A DNA stretch of 29,349 nucleotides from a virus. Positions 21,953 to 29,349 of the stretch are shown one piece after another. The stretch is taken from positions 1 through 29,349 of the IMG/VR virus record IMGVR_UViG_3300037427_001973; one strand, 5' to 3'. Numbering within the stretch: position 1 is the first letter of the stretch; every line of letters starts with the position of its first letter. Below the pieces are notes generated by a model. It saw only the letters and a program-made list of their open reading frames with translations. It searched no databases and was not told where the DNA came from. The translations under genes were made by a program, and so were the position numbers.

Positions 21953-22942
21953 TTAATTATCTACACTCCCTAAACCAGAGTCTTCTTTTTTAGGTTCAGC
22001 ATCTGCATTACGATATTGCCTACCTTCTAGAGATTCTGGCGGTATTGGTGCAGATGATATTTGAGATTCTACATAAGGCCCTCCTGTTAAGATTGCATCT
22101 GGATTAATATATCCCTTATTACTAAATGTTCCACTCGGTTGTACCTTTAATATACTCTGTTGAGACATATCAAATTTTTGGAATATTCCACCGAAATAAA
22201 TTCCTAATTCATTATCTTTACCAGATCTTAACATACCAACACCTGCAGCCTTAGGATTAGCTATAATAGCTTCTTTAGTCATAAAGTCAATTTCAGGAAT
22301 AAGAATACCGCCTTCAAAGACAGGCATAAAGGTCTTAACCTCTATATCAAAGGTCACCTCAAATAACTTTTTATCATTTAACTGAAATTCAAATAACCTA
22401 TCCTGGCTATAGTCTTCTGGTACCTGGCAACTTGCCTGTACTCTAAACATCCCTAAATCTACTTGAAATAGAGTATTCTTATAAAGCTTACTCATTAGAG
22501 ATTCGGTAACTTTTAACATTTCTAAATTATCCGAGCATACAACCGTAGTACTAAAAGTCATATTCATTGGTAAGAAATTAGTTTCTAATGAAAATGTTTT
22601 TAAAACACCTTCCCATTCTCTTACAAATTCGGACCTTACAAATTTATTTGTTTGATTACCAGAATCTATAGATATTCCTGTTAATTGTAATATACCTCTA
22701 GGGACTACTTCATAATCACCAATAGCTTTACCTGATTCTTCTGCATCAAATAAAAAGTTATCCATTAAAAACCTACCATCTCCTGTTATAGAATAAAAGA
22801 AAGGGACTGGTATTTTCTTTAATGTATCGGCATCAATTTGATTATAATAATACACCTTGTTTCTTAATTCCGCTAAGAGTGCTACAATAACATATCTTAT
22901 GATTGTATTATCATAATTAAATTCTTGATTATATGCTGACAT
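21953..22942 (-). CDS. 15: Tail sheath stabiliser and completion protein, gp15-like
   Basis: A 329-residue protein that I align with T4 gp15 (272), the terminator ring capping tube and sheath and joining the head. N-terminal YNQEFNYDNTIIRYVIVALL parallels T4 FYNSSFRRYATLMGDLF. PRGILQLTGISID parallels PRINLHLVDFSYN. NFLPMNMTFSTTVVCSDNLE then MLKVTESLMSKLY parallels SPIKMIYELSIFTRYEDDMF and its helix. KKLFEVTFDIEVKTFMPVFE parallels RRIEWSLTFEVNGWMYPPV. The C-terminus is longer and disordered. The similarity is by pattern, not by high identity. It lies between gp46 and the 627-residue gene, apart from gp16/17, unlike the T4 order. Confidence 0.68.
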   Translation of the reverse strand: MSAYNQEFNYDNTIIRYVIVALLAELRNKVYYYNQIDADTLKKIPVPFFYSITGDGRFLMDNFLFDAEESGKAIGDYEVVPRGILQLTGISIDSGNQTNKFVRSEFVREWEGVLKTFSLETNFLPMNMTFSTTVVCSDNLEMLKVTESLMSKLYKNTLFQVDLGMFRVQASCQVPEDYSQDRLFEFQLNDKKLFEVTFDIEVKTFMPVFEGGILIPEIDFMTKEAIIANPKAAGVGMLRSGKDNELGIYFGGIFQKFDMSQQSILKVQPSGTFSNKGYINPDAILTGGPYVESQISSAPIPPESLEGRQYRNADAEPKKEDSGLGSVDN

Positions 22943-22972
22943 CTATTAAGTTAATTTTTTCTTGTATTATAT

Positions 22973-24643
22973 TTATCCAATAGTTTCAATTGTAAATTCA
23001 CTAAAGCCTGCATCTTTAGTTATTTCTAACTTTTTATCAAAATATTCACTTGGTAGTACTGTATGATTAATTACAAATGTATTAAGGCCTATATCTTGTA
23101 TTGTATCATGAAGTATATTAATTATATGATATACACCATCAGAGTCAATAGAAGAGAAGATTTCATCTAAAAATAAAATATTTAAAGAAGGGAACCTAAC
23201 TTTAATCATTTTCATTAATGCCATAATAATTACAAAATCTACTTTTTTCTTTTCACCTGTACTTAATGTCTTTGGGCTAATCATTGTACCGAGGTGGTGT
23301 AATGTACAATTAAATTTATCATCAAACCTAATAGCAAAAGGAATTCCCATTTCCCTTCCCATTAAAAGTATATGATTATTAAATGAAGGAAGAATAGATC
23401 TTACTGCTAAATTTTTAATGCCACCTTCACCCATTAAGTTTTCTAAAATAGTTAAATAAAAATCTTCACCTTCACTTTTTAGTTTACCATCAGTTTTTGT
23501 TTTCTTACGAGATTTAAAATCTTTTACTAATTGCTTAAGATTAGATGAAGAATCTGATTCATCCTTTTCGGCTATTTCAATTAATTTAGATTTTAAGTTT
23601 TCCATTTCAACTTCTAACTGACCAGTTCTTACATGAATTTCTCTACCTTTTAATCTTAAATCATTTAACTTTTTTACAGAGTCTTCATAACTAGTTTTAA
23701 CAGATTCAAACTTTTCTTCTAAAGTTATTAATGATTCTTCTTTTTCCTTTTTAATATCTAAATGAAAATCAGAAGTAAGTGGTGCTGTACATGTAGGGCA
23801 AGTGGAATTTTCAAATAACTTTAAATCATTTTTAATATTTGCTATCTTATGTTTTATAGTAGAATGATCAGATGCTTTGGTCCTAGAATCTAAATCTGTC
23901 TTTTCTAATTTTTCTTTAAGGGACTTTGTAAATTCTTTTAGAGTTTTTCTTTTTGTATTTAATGAAACTAAATCCTCTTTTAATTTTTTAACTTTTGATT
24001 TATCTTTCTCTGCTGATAAAATTTCTATCTGTTCTATTTTATCATAAACCGAATCTATAGATTCATTTAAAGTTCTTATCTCATCTTCATAAGTTTTTAT
24101 TTCATCTATAATACTTCTTCTCTTTTCTTTTACAGCTTCTGCCATTTCATTAATTATAGAAAAGCCAAATATTTTATCAATAATTCTTTTCTTATCATAA
24201 GGAGACATTGTTATAAAAGATTTAAAATCATTTACTGATAAAATAATTACATTCTTAAAAACATGATAAGGTATTTCATAAATTTCTGTTTCTAAAAAAT
24301 CTTGAAGATTTACTTTTCCTGCTACATCATATTCAGATCCATTTAATTTAACATTAAATATTCCTGGATTAATACCTCTTTCAATTTCTATAGAGTTACC
24401 TTTGGATTCCATCCAAATTTTACCCCATAGTGCACCATTAACTCTGTTAGGTAAATCTCTCAAGGTTGCACCTTCTACTTTACCATAACATAAGTAGGTA
24501 ATAACTTTAGCCAAAGTACTTTTACCTGCACCATTTCCACCTAAGACTAAATATAAATCACTTTTGTCTTTTCCAAACTCTATAACTTGAGTTCGGTTTC
24601 CATAACTGGCAAAATTTTTAAATTCTACTTTTTTAATCTTCAT
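22973..24643 (-). CDS. 46: Recombination/repair exonuclease ATPase, gp46 (Rad50-like)
   Basis: A 556-residue SMC-family protein (T4 gp46 has 560). With gp47 it resects DNA ends to start recombination-dependent replication. The head domain has Walker A GGNGAGKS (35-42). Two long coiled-coil arms (about 165-280 and 290-370) flank a zinc-hook motif CPTC (282-285). The ABC signature is LSTGEKKKVD (460-469), and Walker B ILFLDE (489-494) precedes IFSSID. The start overlaps the gp47 stop by 11 nt, so the two subunits are probably made in balance. Confidence 0.95.
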   Translation of the reverse strand: MKIKKVEFKNFASYGNRTQVIEFGKDKSDLYLVLGGNGAGKSTLAKVITYLCYGKVEGATLRDLPNRVNGALWGKIWMESKGNSIEIERGINPGIFNVKLNGSEYDVAGKVNLQDFLETEIYEIPYHVFKNVIILSVNDFKSFITMSPYDKKRIIDKIFGFSIINEMAEAVKEKRRSIIDEIKTYEDEIRTLNESIDSVYDKIEQIEILSAEKDKSKVKKLKEDLVSLNTKRKTLKEFTKSLKEKLEKTDLDSRTKASDHSTIKHKIANIKNDLKLFENSTCPTCTAPLTSDFHLDIKKEKEESLITLEEKFESVKTSYEDSVKKLNDLRLKGREIHVRTGQLEVEMENLKSKLIEIAEKDESDSSSNLKQLVKDFKSRKKTKTDGKLKSEGEDFYLTILENLMGEGGIKNLAVRSILPSFNNHILLMGREMGIPFAIRFDDKFNCTLHHLGTMISPKTLSTGEKKKVDFVIIMALMKMIKVRFPSLNILFLDEIFSSIDSDGVYHIINILHDTIQDIGLNTFVINHTVLPSEYFDKKLEITKDAGFSEFTIETIG

Positions 24644-25721
24644 AATTAGGTGATAGTGTTCTTTTATACAATTCTTGTACTGATACTTTTAATCTTTCTT
24701 TTAAATCATCATCATATTCTAATGAATTAATATATTCTGCTGCAATGTTCATTAAATTTAATTCTCCATTAAAATCAGATAATTCCCCATCTTCAATATC
24801 ATAAGGATTTTCTTCATCATAAATTCTCGGTTCTAATTTTCTGGCTACACCATCTAAATAATCCATAAATTTATTAATGTTGTATTTTCCTAATACATTA
24901 GAAGGAATAAAAACATCTACAAAATTATCTCTTATTTCCTTTTCTATATCCTCCATACGCATCTCCAAAATATTATTAATATAATACCTAATAAATTGAG
25001 GACTTACGTTATTTTCATAAAAAGTATGCTCACCTGATTTAAGATCCAAAAGATATATCCCTTTTTGATTTCCTCTATCAGAACGAGTCATCTGATAAGG
25101 ATTACCTACTAAAATAAAATTACCTTTTTCTTGTCTATAATGAATATGACCAGAATAAACTCTTTTAAATCTTTTAAAGGTACTTACTGTATTACCTCCA
25201 TCATGTAAATGTTTTGTGCTAGGACTTATCTGAACTCCTTGTGTTTCAGTATGACAAAACATGTAATCAATATTTTGTTTAATACTATCTAAAGTTTCTT
25301 TTTCATGATCACTGTTTCTTCTCCACGGCATAAGTAAACATGTAGCATCTTCATATTCCAATATTTTAGGTTCTTTTAATACTGTAACATTAGGTATATA
25401 CTTTAGGCAATCAACAGAAGAAATTTCATTGGAATTTTTTCTCATTATGTCGTGATTACCAACTATGATATGAATATCTGGAAATATTTTACCTAATTCT
25501 TCAAATACTCTAATAGCCAAATCTTGTGCTGCTAAATTAACACTTTGCCTATTATCAAATACATCTCCTAAATGATAAAGAACATCACCCTTTTTATATT
25601 CTTTCTTTACTAAAGGTATAAAGAAATTAAAAAAATAATCTTCAATAATTTTTAACCATAAGACTGAATTTGATCTGCACCCTAAATGCGAATCACTTAC
25701 CATCCAAATTCTTTTTGTCAT
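24633..25721 (-). CDS. 47: Recombination/repair endonuclease, gp47 (Mre11-like)
   Basis: A 362-residue metallophosphoesterase (T4 gp47 has 339) and the nuclease partner of gp46. The five phosphoesterase motifs are in order: D10/H12 in VSDSHLG, D53 in HLGDVFDNRQ, N89/H90/D91 in VGNHDIM, H157 in FCHTET, and H192/H194 in SGHIHYR. The C-terminal part would bind the gp46 coiled-coil base. It overlaps gp46 by 11 nt and begins 1 nt after the preceding unknown gene. Confidence 0.95.
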   Translation of the reverse strand: MTKRIWMVSDSHLGCRSNSVLWLKIIEDYFFNFFIPLVKKEYKKGDVLYHLGDVFDNRQSVNLAAQDLAIRVFEELGKIFPDIHIIVGNHDIMRKNSNEISSVDCLKYIPNVTVLKEPKILEYEDATCLLMPWRRNSDHEKETLDSIKQNIDYMFCHTETQGVQISPSTKHLHDGGNTVSTFKRFKRVYSGHIHYRQEKGNFILVGNPYQMTRSDRGNQKGIYLLDLKSGEHTFYENNVSPQFIRYYINNILEMRMEDIEKEIRDNFVDVFIPSNVLGKYNINKFMDYLDGVARKLEPRIYDEENPYDIEDGELSDFNGELNLMNIAAEYINSLEYDDDLKERLKVSVQELYKRTLSPNYED

Positions 25722-25722
25722 A

Positions 25723-26217
25723 TTAAAAAAGTTTTCTGATTTTTCTTTTTTCTAAGATATTATACTTATCATCTAATTCTTTTATTAATTCATCCTTAAA
25801 TTTATTAGAGAGTGAATTATAAAATTTATTTGGAAAAACATCAAAGTAGTCAGAAAGAACTCCGAATAAATCTATTCGTGAATAATCATTTCCAGTTTTT
25901 TCAATAATGTAAAAGAATACTTTATTGATTTGTACTTTATTTAATTTTTTAATAACACCATCAGGAGTAGCTTCATTTAAATGCTCAAATTCGCTACCTT
26001 TAATTAATCCATCAATAACTTCAAATAACGCATCATAATGCATTTTATCATCAGAATCCATATCTGAACCATAACCTGGTGCTAAAGTGAAACTTATTTT
26101 TTGTCCACCTAGATCTTGTTCTCCATAAGAATTGTTAAAGATTTTATCTTTTTCTTCATATTTAGATTTTTTATCGTCCTCGCTTTTACTTAGGACCTTT
26201 TTCTTTTTACCCCACAT
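25723..26217 (-). CDS. Unknown charged protein (164 aa) upstream of gp47
   Basis: I do not recognise this 164-residue protein. The first 40 residues are Lys/Asp/Glu-rich and probably disordered. A Gly/Asp-rich linker (LAPGYGSDMDSDD) and a helical C-terminal domain follow (about 60-164, with KLNKVQINKVFFYIIEKTG and LFGVLSDYFDVFPNKFYN), ending in a basic tail KRKIRKLF. There is no membrane segment. It is preceded by an A-rich leader and followed after 1 nt by gp47, so it is part of the recombination transcript and may be an accessory of replication or repair. Confidence 0.72.
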   Translation of the reverse strand: MWGKKKKVLSKSEDDKKSKYEEKDKIFNNSYGEQDLGGQKISFTLAPGYGSDMDSDDKMHYDALFEVIDGLIKGSEFEHLNEATPDGVIKKLNKVQINKVFFYIIEKTGNDYSRIDLFGVLSDYFDVFPNKFYNSLSNKFKDELIKELDDKYNILEKRKIRKLF

Positions 26218-26226
26218 AATTTATTT

Positions 26227-26874
26227 TTATTTTTCAAACATTATATTATACTGATTAGGATATTCTTGATCTCTTGCAACTATTTTGAATCCATAAGATT
26301 CTAAAAATGAAATAATTTCTTTATCCATTTTTTGATCTTCCCAGTGTTGAATATTTTCTACTTCAATTAATATTAATTTTGTATTTTTAAGAATCTCTTT
26401 TGATCCTTCTAATACTTGTAAACCACAACCTTCTACATCTATCCATAATACATATGACTTTTCTTTATCTTTAGAATGAAGGCTATCTAATGTAAAAGAA
26501 TCTACTTCAGTTAATTCATATTCTAAATTAGAATAAGTTTCAGTATTTCTTTTTAATAAAGAATTAGCACCAGACTTAACATAATCTTTCATTATGTAAA
26601 AATTAACCTTTCCTATTGTATTAGATATTGCAAGGTTTTTATAATTAACATTCTTTAAGCCTTTATCATTACGATACATTTCATAAATATACTTATTTGC
26701 TTCATATGCAAAAATACTTATATTTTCAATATCAGATAATTCTTTAGAAGCAGATGCTTCATATGCACCTATTTCACAAAATATATCTGGTTTAATTTCT
26801 TTAGCCTTTTTATAAAATAAAGAAACTAATTGTTTATTTGTTAATATGTCCATATCTTTAGTGAGTAATTTCAT
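26227..26874 (-). CDS. FkbM-family SAM-dependent methyltransferase
   Basis: A 215-residue methyltransferase. Motif I is FCEIGAYEASAS (32-43), followed by the acidic AYEAN (56-60) that binds SAM ribose. NLAISNTIGKVNFYI (80-94), SGANSLL (101-107), VDSFTLDSL (124-132), WIDVEGCGLQVLEGS (144-158) and ILIEVE follow, which is the FkbM order. These enzymes typically O-methylate sugars or other small or glycan acceptors. The first ATG overlaps the gp41 stop by 17 nt; ATG 26853 (residue 8), 4 nt past that stop, is an equally possible start. It lies between gp41 and the gp47 group. With the glycosyltransferase-like genes here it suggests glycan decoration. Confidence 0.85.
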   Translation of the reverse strand: MKLLTKDMDILTNKQLVSLFYKKAKEIKPDIFCEIGAYEASASKELSDIENISIFAYEANKYIYEMYRNDKGLKNVNYKNLAISNTIGKVNFYIMKDYVKSGANSLLKRNTETYSNLEYELTEVDSFTLDSLHSKDKEKSYVLWIDVEGCGLQVLEGSKEILKNTKLILIEVENIQHWEDQKMDKEIISFLESYGFKIVARDQEYPNQYNIMFEK

Positions 26875-28144
26875 CAGTTTCAGTTAACCTCATATGTTCA
26901 TAATCAATATTAAATTTACATCTTGATCCTTTTCCTTGACCATCCCTAATTTTTAAAACTTTTAACCAATACTCTCTTTCAGAATGCATTATAGAATCTT
27001 GAATCAATGCATACATAACATCCGCTGTATGTGCAAGACCTGCCGATTCTGCAATATTTTCCATTCTTACTTCAGTAGCATCCCACGCACCACGATTAAT
27101 TTGTGTTGCTGATATAACTAACATATCTCTTTTAACTGCCAATGCTCGAAGATCTTCAGCAATTTGTTTAATCTTCATATAAGTATTTTCAGTATTAGGA
27201 TTTCTATAATTAGCTAAGATATTAATATAATCAACGACTAATACATTTACTTTATGATCTGTTGATTCTTCTAAATCTTTTAAGTAAGCTTCAATATCAG
27301 GAATAGTTCCTTGTGAAGTTGGATATTCTTTCACAAATAATTTTCCTGGTGGTAACAATCCTCGTGATACTCTTTCTAATCTTCTTTTCATATAATCACG
27401 ATTACCTGAATGCTTATCATAATCCATCATAGGAACGTTTAATAAATTTGCTCCTATTCTTTTTAATACTTTTTGAGCCGACATTTCTGCTGTAATGAAA
27501 ACTACATTATGACCCATCTTTACAAAATTAGCTGCATCGTTGGCTAACCATATAGATTTACCGATGTTTTGTTCTCCGGCATAAACTATTAAAGATTTGG
27601 TATCATACCCACCACCGGATACCCTATCTACAAAAGACCATCCTGTTTCTATTTTCTTTGTTGTTCTTTGCACATGTGATTCAGGATTAAAAAAATCTAA
27701 ACCCGTATCGGTATCAAAATTAATTGAACCATCAGTTGAAATCATTCCTATTGCACGCTGAACTACATCTTCAACATTTTCTGGTGATACATCTTGAGTT
27801 TTAACATATTCAATTGTTCTTACTAATTGTTTATCAAAATGTTTCCACTTAACCCACGCCTCTCCAGTTCTTTTTAACCAATCTTGATCATATTCATTAA
27901 TATTAATATCATAAATAGATTTTACAATATCAGGAGATATTTCATTAGGATCATCTTTAACTAAAGCTGACATCTGTTGTTTAGACGGGCTCTCGCCAAA
28001 CTTTAAATAAAAATCTTTTGATAGTTTTGCTATTTGATCTAAATCCCTATTTGCAAAAAAACCTTTTCCTGTACCTTTTAAATAATGTGGCTTTGTTAAA
28101 AAGTAATTAAAAAAGATTTTTTCGTGATCTATACTTGATTTCAT
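26858..28144 (-). CDS. 41: Replicative DNA helicase, gp41 (DnaB-like)
   Basis: A 428-residue ring helicase (T4 gp41 has 475) that unwinds the fork on the lagging strand and works with the primase. An N-terminal helical domain (to about 165) leads into the RecA-like core: Walker A GEQNIGKS (190-197), VVFITAEMS (214-222), Walker B VLVVDYINIL (301-310), a sensor loop SATQINRG (345-352), and a helix ending AESAGLAHTADVMYAL (365-380). The A-rich leader and CATATAAAAATAAA element mark the start at 28144. The order uvsX, small gene, 41 matches T4 uvsX, 40, 41. No gp61 primase gene is seen in the window. Confidence 0.95.
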   Translation of the reverse strand: MKSSIDHEKIFFNYFLTKPHYLKGTGKGFFANRDLDQIAKLSKDFYLKFGESPSKQQMSALVKDDPNEISPDIVKSIYDININEYDQDWLKRTGEAWVKWKHFDKQLVRTIEYVKTQDVSPENVEDVVQRAIGMISTDGSINFDTDTGLDFFNPESHVQRTTKKIETGWSFVDRVSGGGYDTKSLIVYAGEQNIGKSIWLANDAANFVKMGHNVVFITAEMSAQKVLKRIGANLLNVPMMDYDKHSGNRDYMKRRLERVSRGLLPPGKLFVKEYPTSQGTIPDIEAYLKDLEESTDHKVNVLVVDYINILANYRNPNTENTYMKIKQIAEDLRALAVKRDMLVISATQINRGAWDATEVRMENIAESAGLAHTADVMYALIQDSIMHSEREYWLKVLKIRDGQGKGSRCKFNIDYEHMRLTETDEITH

Positions 28145-28149
28145 GTAGT

Positions 28150-28163
28150 TTTATTTTTATATG
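28150..28163 (-). promoter_or_regulatory. CATATAAA-type element before gp41
   Basis: The minus strand reads CATATAAAAATAAA, the same 14-mer as before gp44, ending 5 nt before the gp41 ATG within a 37-nt gap. It may be an early/middle promoter core fused to an A-rich leader. Confidence 0.5.
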
Positions 28164-28181
28164 CTAAAAAACATATTTAGT

Positions 28182-28481
28182 TTATTCATAAGGATTTTGT
28201 ATAACCTCATAAGTAGTATACGCTGAATTTGAAAAATCAACTTTAATACAATTAATTTTTAAAAGCTTATTTAAAATGATATCACACTGCTCATCAGTTA
28301 GGTTCCATCTTTTAGCCATAGAAACATTTGTAAATTTTATTTCTTTAGCAACCTTTCCGCAATAATCTCGGATTAATTCAAAAAGTACATCTTCGGCATC
28401 AGGATAACCTGGTTGTGTTGTGTGATTGCCTAGTACATACTTAACTTTAAGTTTAGCAGTATTAAGCAGTTTCGGCAACAT
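28182..28481 (-). CDS. Small winged-helix-like protein (99 aa)
   Basis: A 99-residue protein between uvsX and gp41. The middle (about residues 29-75) reads as three helices: DVLFELIRDYCGKVAKE, SMAKRWNLTDEQCDIILNKL and then LKINCIKV. A short hairpin of strands follows (VDFSNSAYTTYEVI), the layout of a winged-helix DNA-binding domain. It holds the place of T4 gene 40, but I see no similarity to gp40. It could regulate this operon or serve as a replication accessory. It overlaps the uvsX stop by 20 nt. Confidence 0.7.
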   Translation of the reverse strand: MLPKLLNTAKLKVKYVLGNHTTQPGYPDAEDVLFELIRDYCGKVAKEIKFTNVSMAKRWNLTDEQCDIILNKLLKINCIKVDFSNSAYTTYEVIQNPYE

Positions 28482-29349
28482 CGTCAGTAGAAATTATTTC
28501 AGTTAAGTCTTCAGCTTTCATTTCATCAACACCATAAGTAAACTTTTCATTTACGATAGGTTCAATCAGCTTAAGAACATCTTCGGTTAAAACTTCAGGT
28601 GTGTATAATTTATTTAGATCCACTGAATCATTTAAATGCTTAACACAAATTTTACGAGCGGTTGCTGCAGGTTGGAAATAAACCGTAACATCTTTTTTAT
28701 CTTTCTTAAAAGAATGTTTTCTACATTCAGCTTTACCTATATCTGTTAATTTATTAAATTGGCCTTCAGTAATAAATCTTCCTCTTTCAATACCACATGT
28801 ATCCCAGCTGATATATTCTTCTAAACCTACATAGGCATTCATACCTTTATTAAAAGAAATATGAAATTTAATATTAGTTGGTTTTGCAAATCTATTTTTA
28901 TTTGGTTTTGCTGTTACAATAATTCCAGTTTGTTCTACACCTTCTTTTAGTTTAGCTTTACCTAAAAATAGAATAATAGAAGCTGCATATTCTGGCCCTG
29001 TACCTCCACCACCAACTTGTCTTGAGAAAAGATCTTGTGTTTGATAAGTATGATTTGAGAATAAGAAAGGAATTTTACAAATACCAAACTGCGTCATAAT
29101 AATTCTAAAAGTTGATTTAAGTAATTTAGCTCTTGTCATATCAGCTTTACTACTTCCACTTTTTGCATCATCGATTTCTTTTTGTGTTGCAAGATTACCA
29201 GCAGAATCTAGGACTACCATTATTTTAGGTAATTCAACTCCCTTTTTCCTTTGTTCAATTAATACATCAGTAATAGCAGTTACTGAACTTCTAAATTCTT
29301 GAACTGTATTACATGGTTCATATCTAAATTTTGTTGGATCAATTCCAAA
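28462..29349 (-). CDS. uvsX: RecA-like recombinase UvsX (5' end outside window)
   Basis: The C-terminal 295 residues are visible. The frame is open to the window edge, so the start and Walker A lie outside. UvsX forms filaments on single-stranded DNA and catalyses strand exchange for recombination-dependent replication. Walker B KIMVVLDSAGNLATQKE (42-58 of the fragment) matches T4 VVFIDSIQNLASKKE. KADMTRAKLLKSTFRIIM matches VADMTRSKTIRSLFRIV. SNHTYQTQDLFSRQ and GGGGTGPEYAASIILFLGK match NHTIETIEMFSKT and TGGTGVMYSADTVFIIGK. The C-terminus is acidic, as in T4. It is followed by the winged-helix-like gene and gp41. Confidence 0.95.
   Translation of the reverse strand, partial: FGIDPTKFRYEPCNTVQEFRSSVTAITDVLIEQRKKGVELPKIMVVLDSAGNLATQKEIDDAKSGSSKADMTRAKLLKSTFRIIMTQFGICKIPFLFSNHTYQTQDLFSRQVGGGGTGPEYAASIILFLGKAKLKEGVEQTGIIVTAKPNKNRFAKPTNIKFHISFNKGMNAYVGLEEYISWDTCGIERGRFITEGQFNKLTDIGKAECRKHSFKKDKKDVTVYFQPAATARKICVKHLNDSVDLNKLYTPEVLTEDVLKLIEPIVNEKFTYGVDEMKAEDLTEIISTDDVAETA

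Noticed and set aside
1-29349. tRNA genes, CRISPR arrays, insertion sequences or integrase
   Set aside because: Coding sequence covers nearly everything. No cloverleaf, direct-repeat/spacer array, transposase or integrase motif was seen by eye in the gaps or frames.

Overview
The window is a compact, AT-rich segment of a T4-like (gp17/gp20/gp23-type) contractile-tailed bacteriophage. The evidence is a near-complete set of T4-core genes: both terminase subunits, portal, prohead protease, major capsid protein, head-completion nuclease gp4, tail completion protein gp15, late sigma factor gp55, clamp loader gp44/gp62, RNase H, gp46/gp47, helicase gp41 and recombinase UvsX. Most are far diverged from T4 itself. 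Start codons are usually preceded by A/T-rich leaders with little or no Shine-Dalgarno sequence, which fits a Bacteroidota-type host; this is an inference only. No tRNA, rRNA, CRISPR, integrase or transposon was seen. Genes are packed with overlaps of 1 to 20 nt and no gene-free stretch exceeds about 110 nt.

All genes but one lie on the minus strand, so transcription reads from high to low coordinates. In that order: (1) 29349-22973, replication/recombination: UvsX (5' cut by the window edge), a small winged-helix-like protein, helicase gp41, an FkbM methyltransferase, an unknown protein, gp47 and gp46. (2) 22942-12937, head and tail assembly: gp15, a large unknown protein ending at a terminator, gp55, gp4, an unknown protein, portal gp20, a fused gp21 protease/scaffold, and capsid protein gp23 ending at a strong terminator. 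(3) 12844-9465, accessory block: a Lys-rich internal head protein with a T4-type capsid-targeting sequence, a 21-residue protein with nine cysteines, a fucosyltransferase-like enzyme, a zinc-ribbon protein and, on the plus strand, a DUF115-like protein. (4) 9393-5628, replication again: gp44, a 51-aa protein, RNase H, a glycosyltransferase and gp62. (5) 5641-1: an unknown protein, a holin-like membrane protein, a large structural protein, gp16, a GroES-like co-chaperonin and gp17 (3' end cut).

The parts fit together as follows. gp44/gp62, RNase H, gp41, gp46/47 and UvsX form the replication-recombination machinery. gp55 would direct late transcription, and a recurring TATATAAA-type element upstream of late genes is a candidate target. 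gp20, gp21-scaffold, gp23, the GroES-like protein and the internal protein build and mature the prohead. gp16/gp17 fill it, and gp4 and gp15 complete head and tail. Four scattered enzymes (two glycosyltransferase-like, one FkbM, one DUF115-like) suggest glycan synthesis or modification. The most unusual items are the tiny Cys-rich gene, the protease-scaffold fusion with exact 14-residue repeats, the capsid-targeted Lys-rich protein, the GroES-like gene between the terminase genes, and two distinct promoter-like motif classes.
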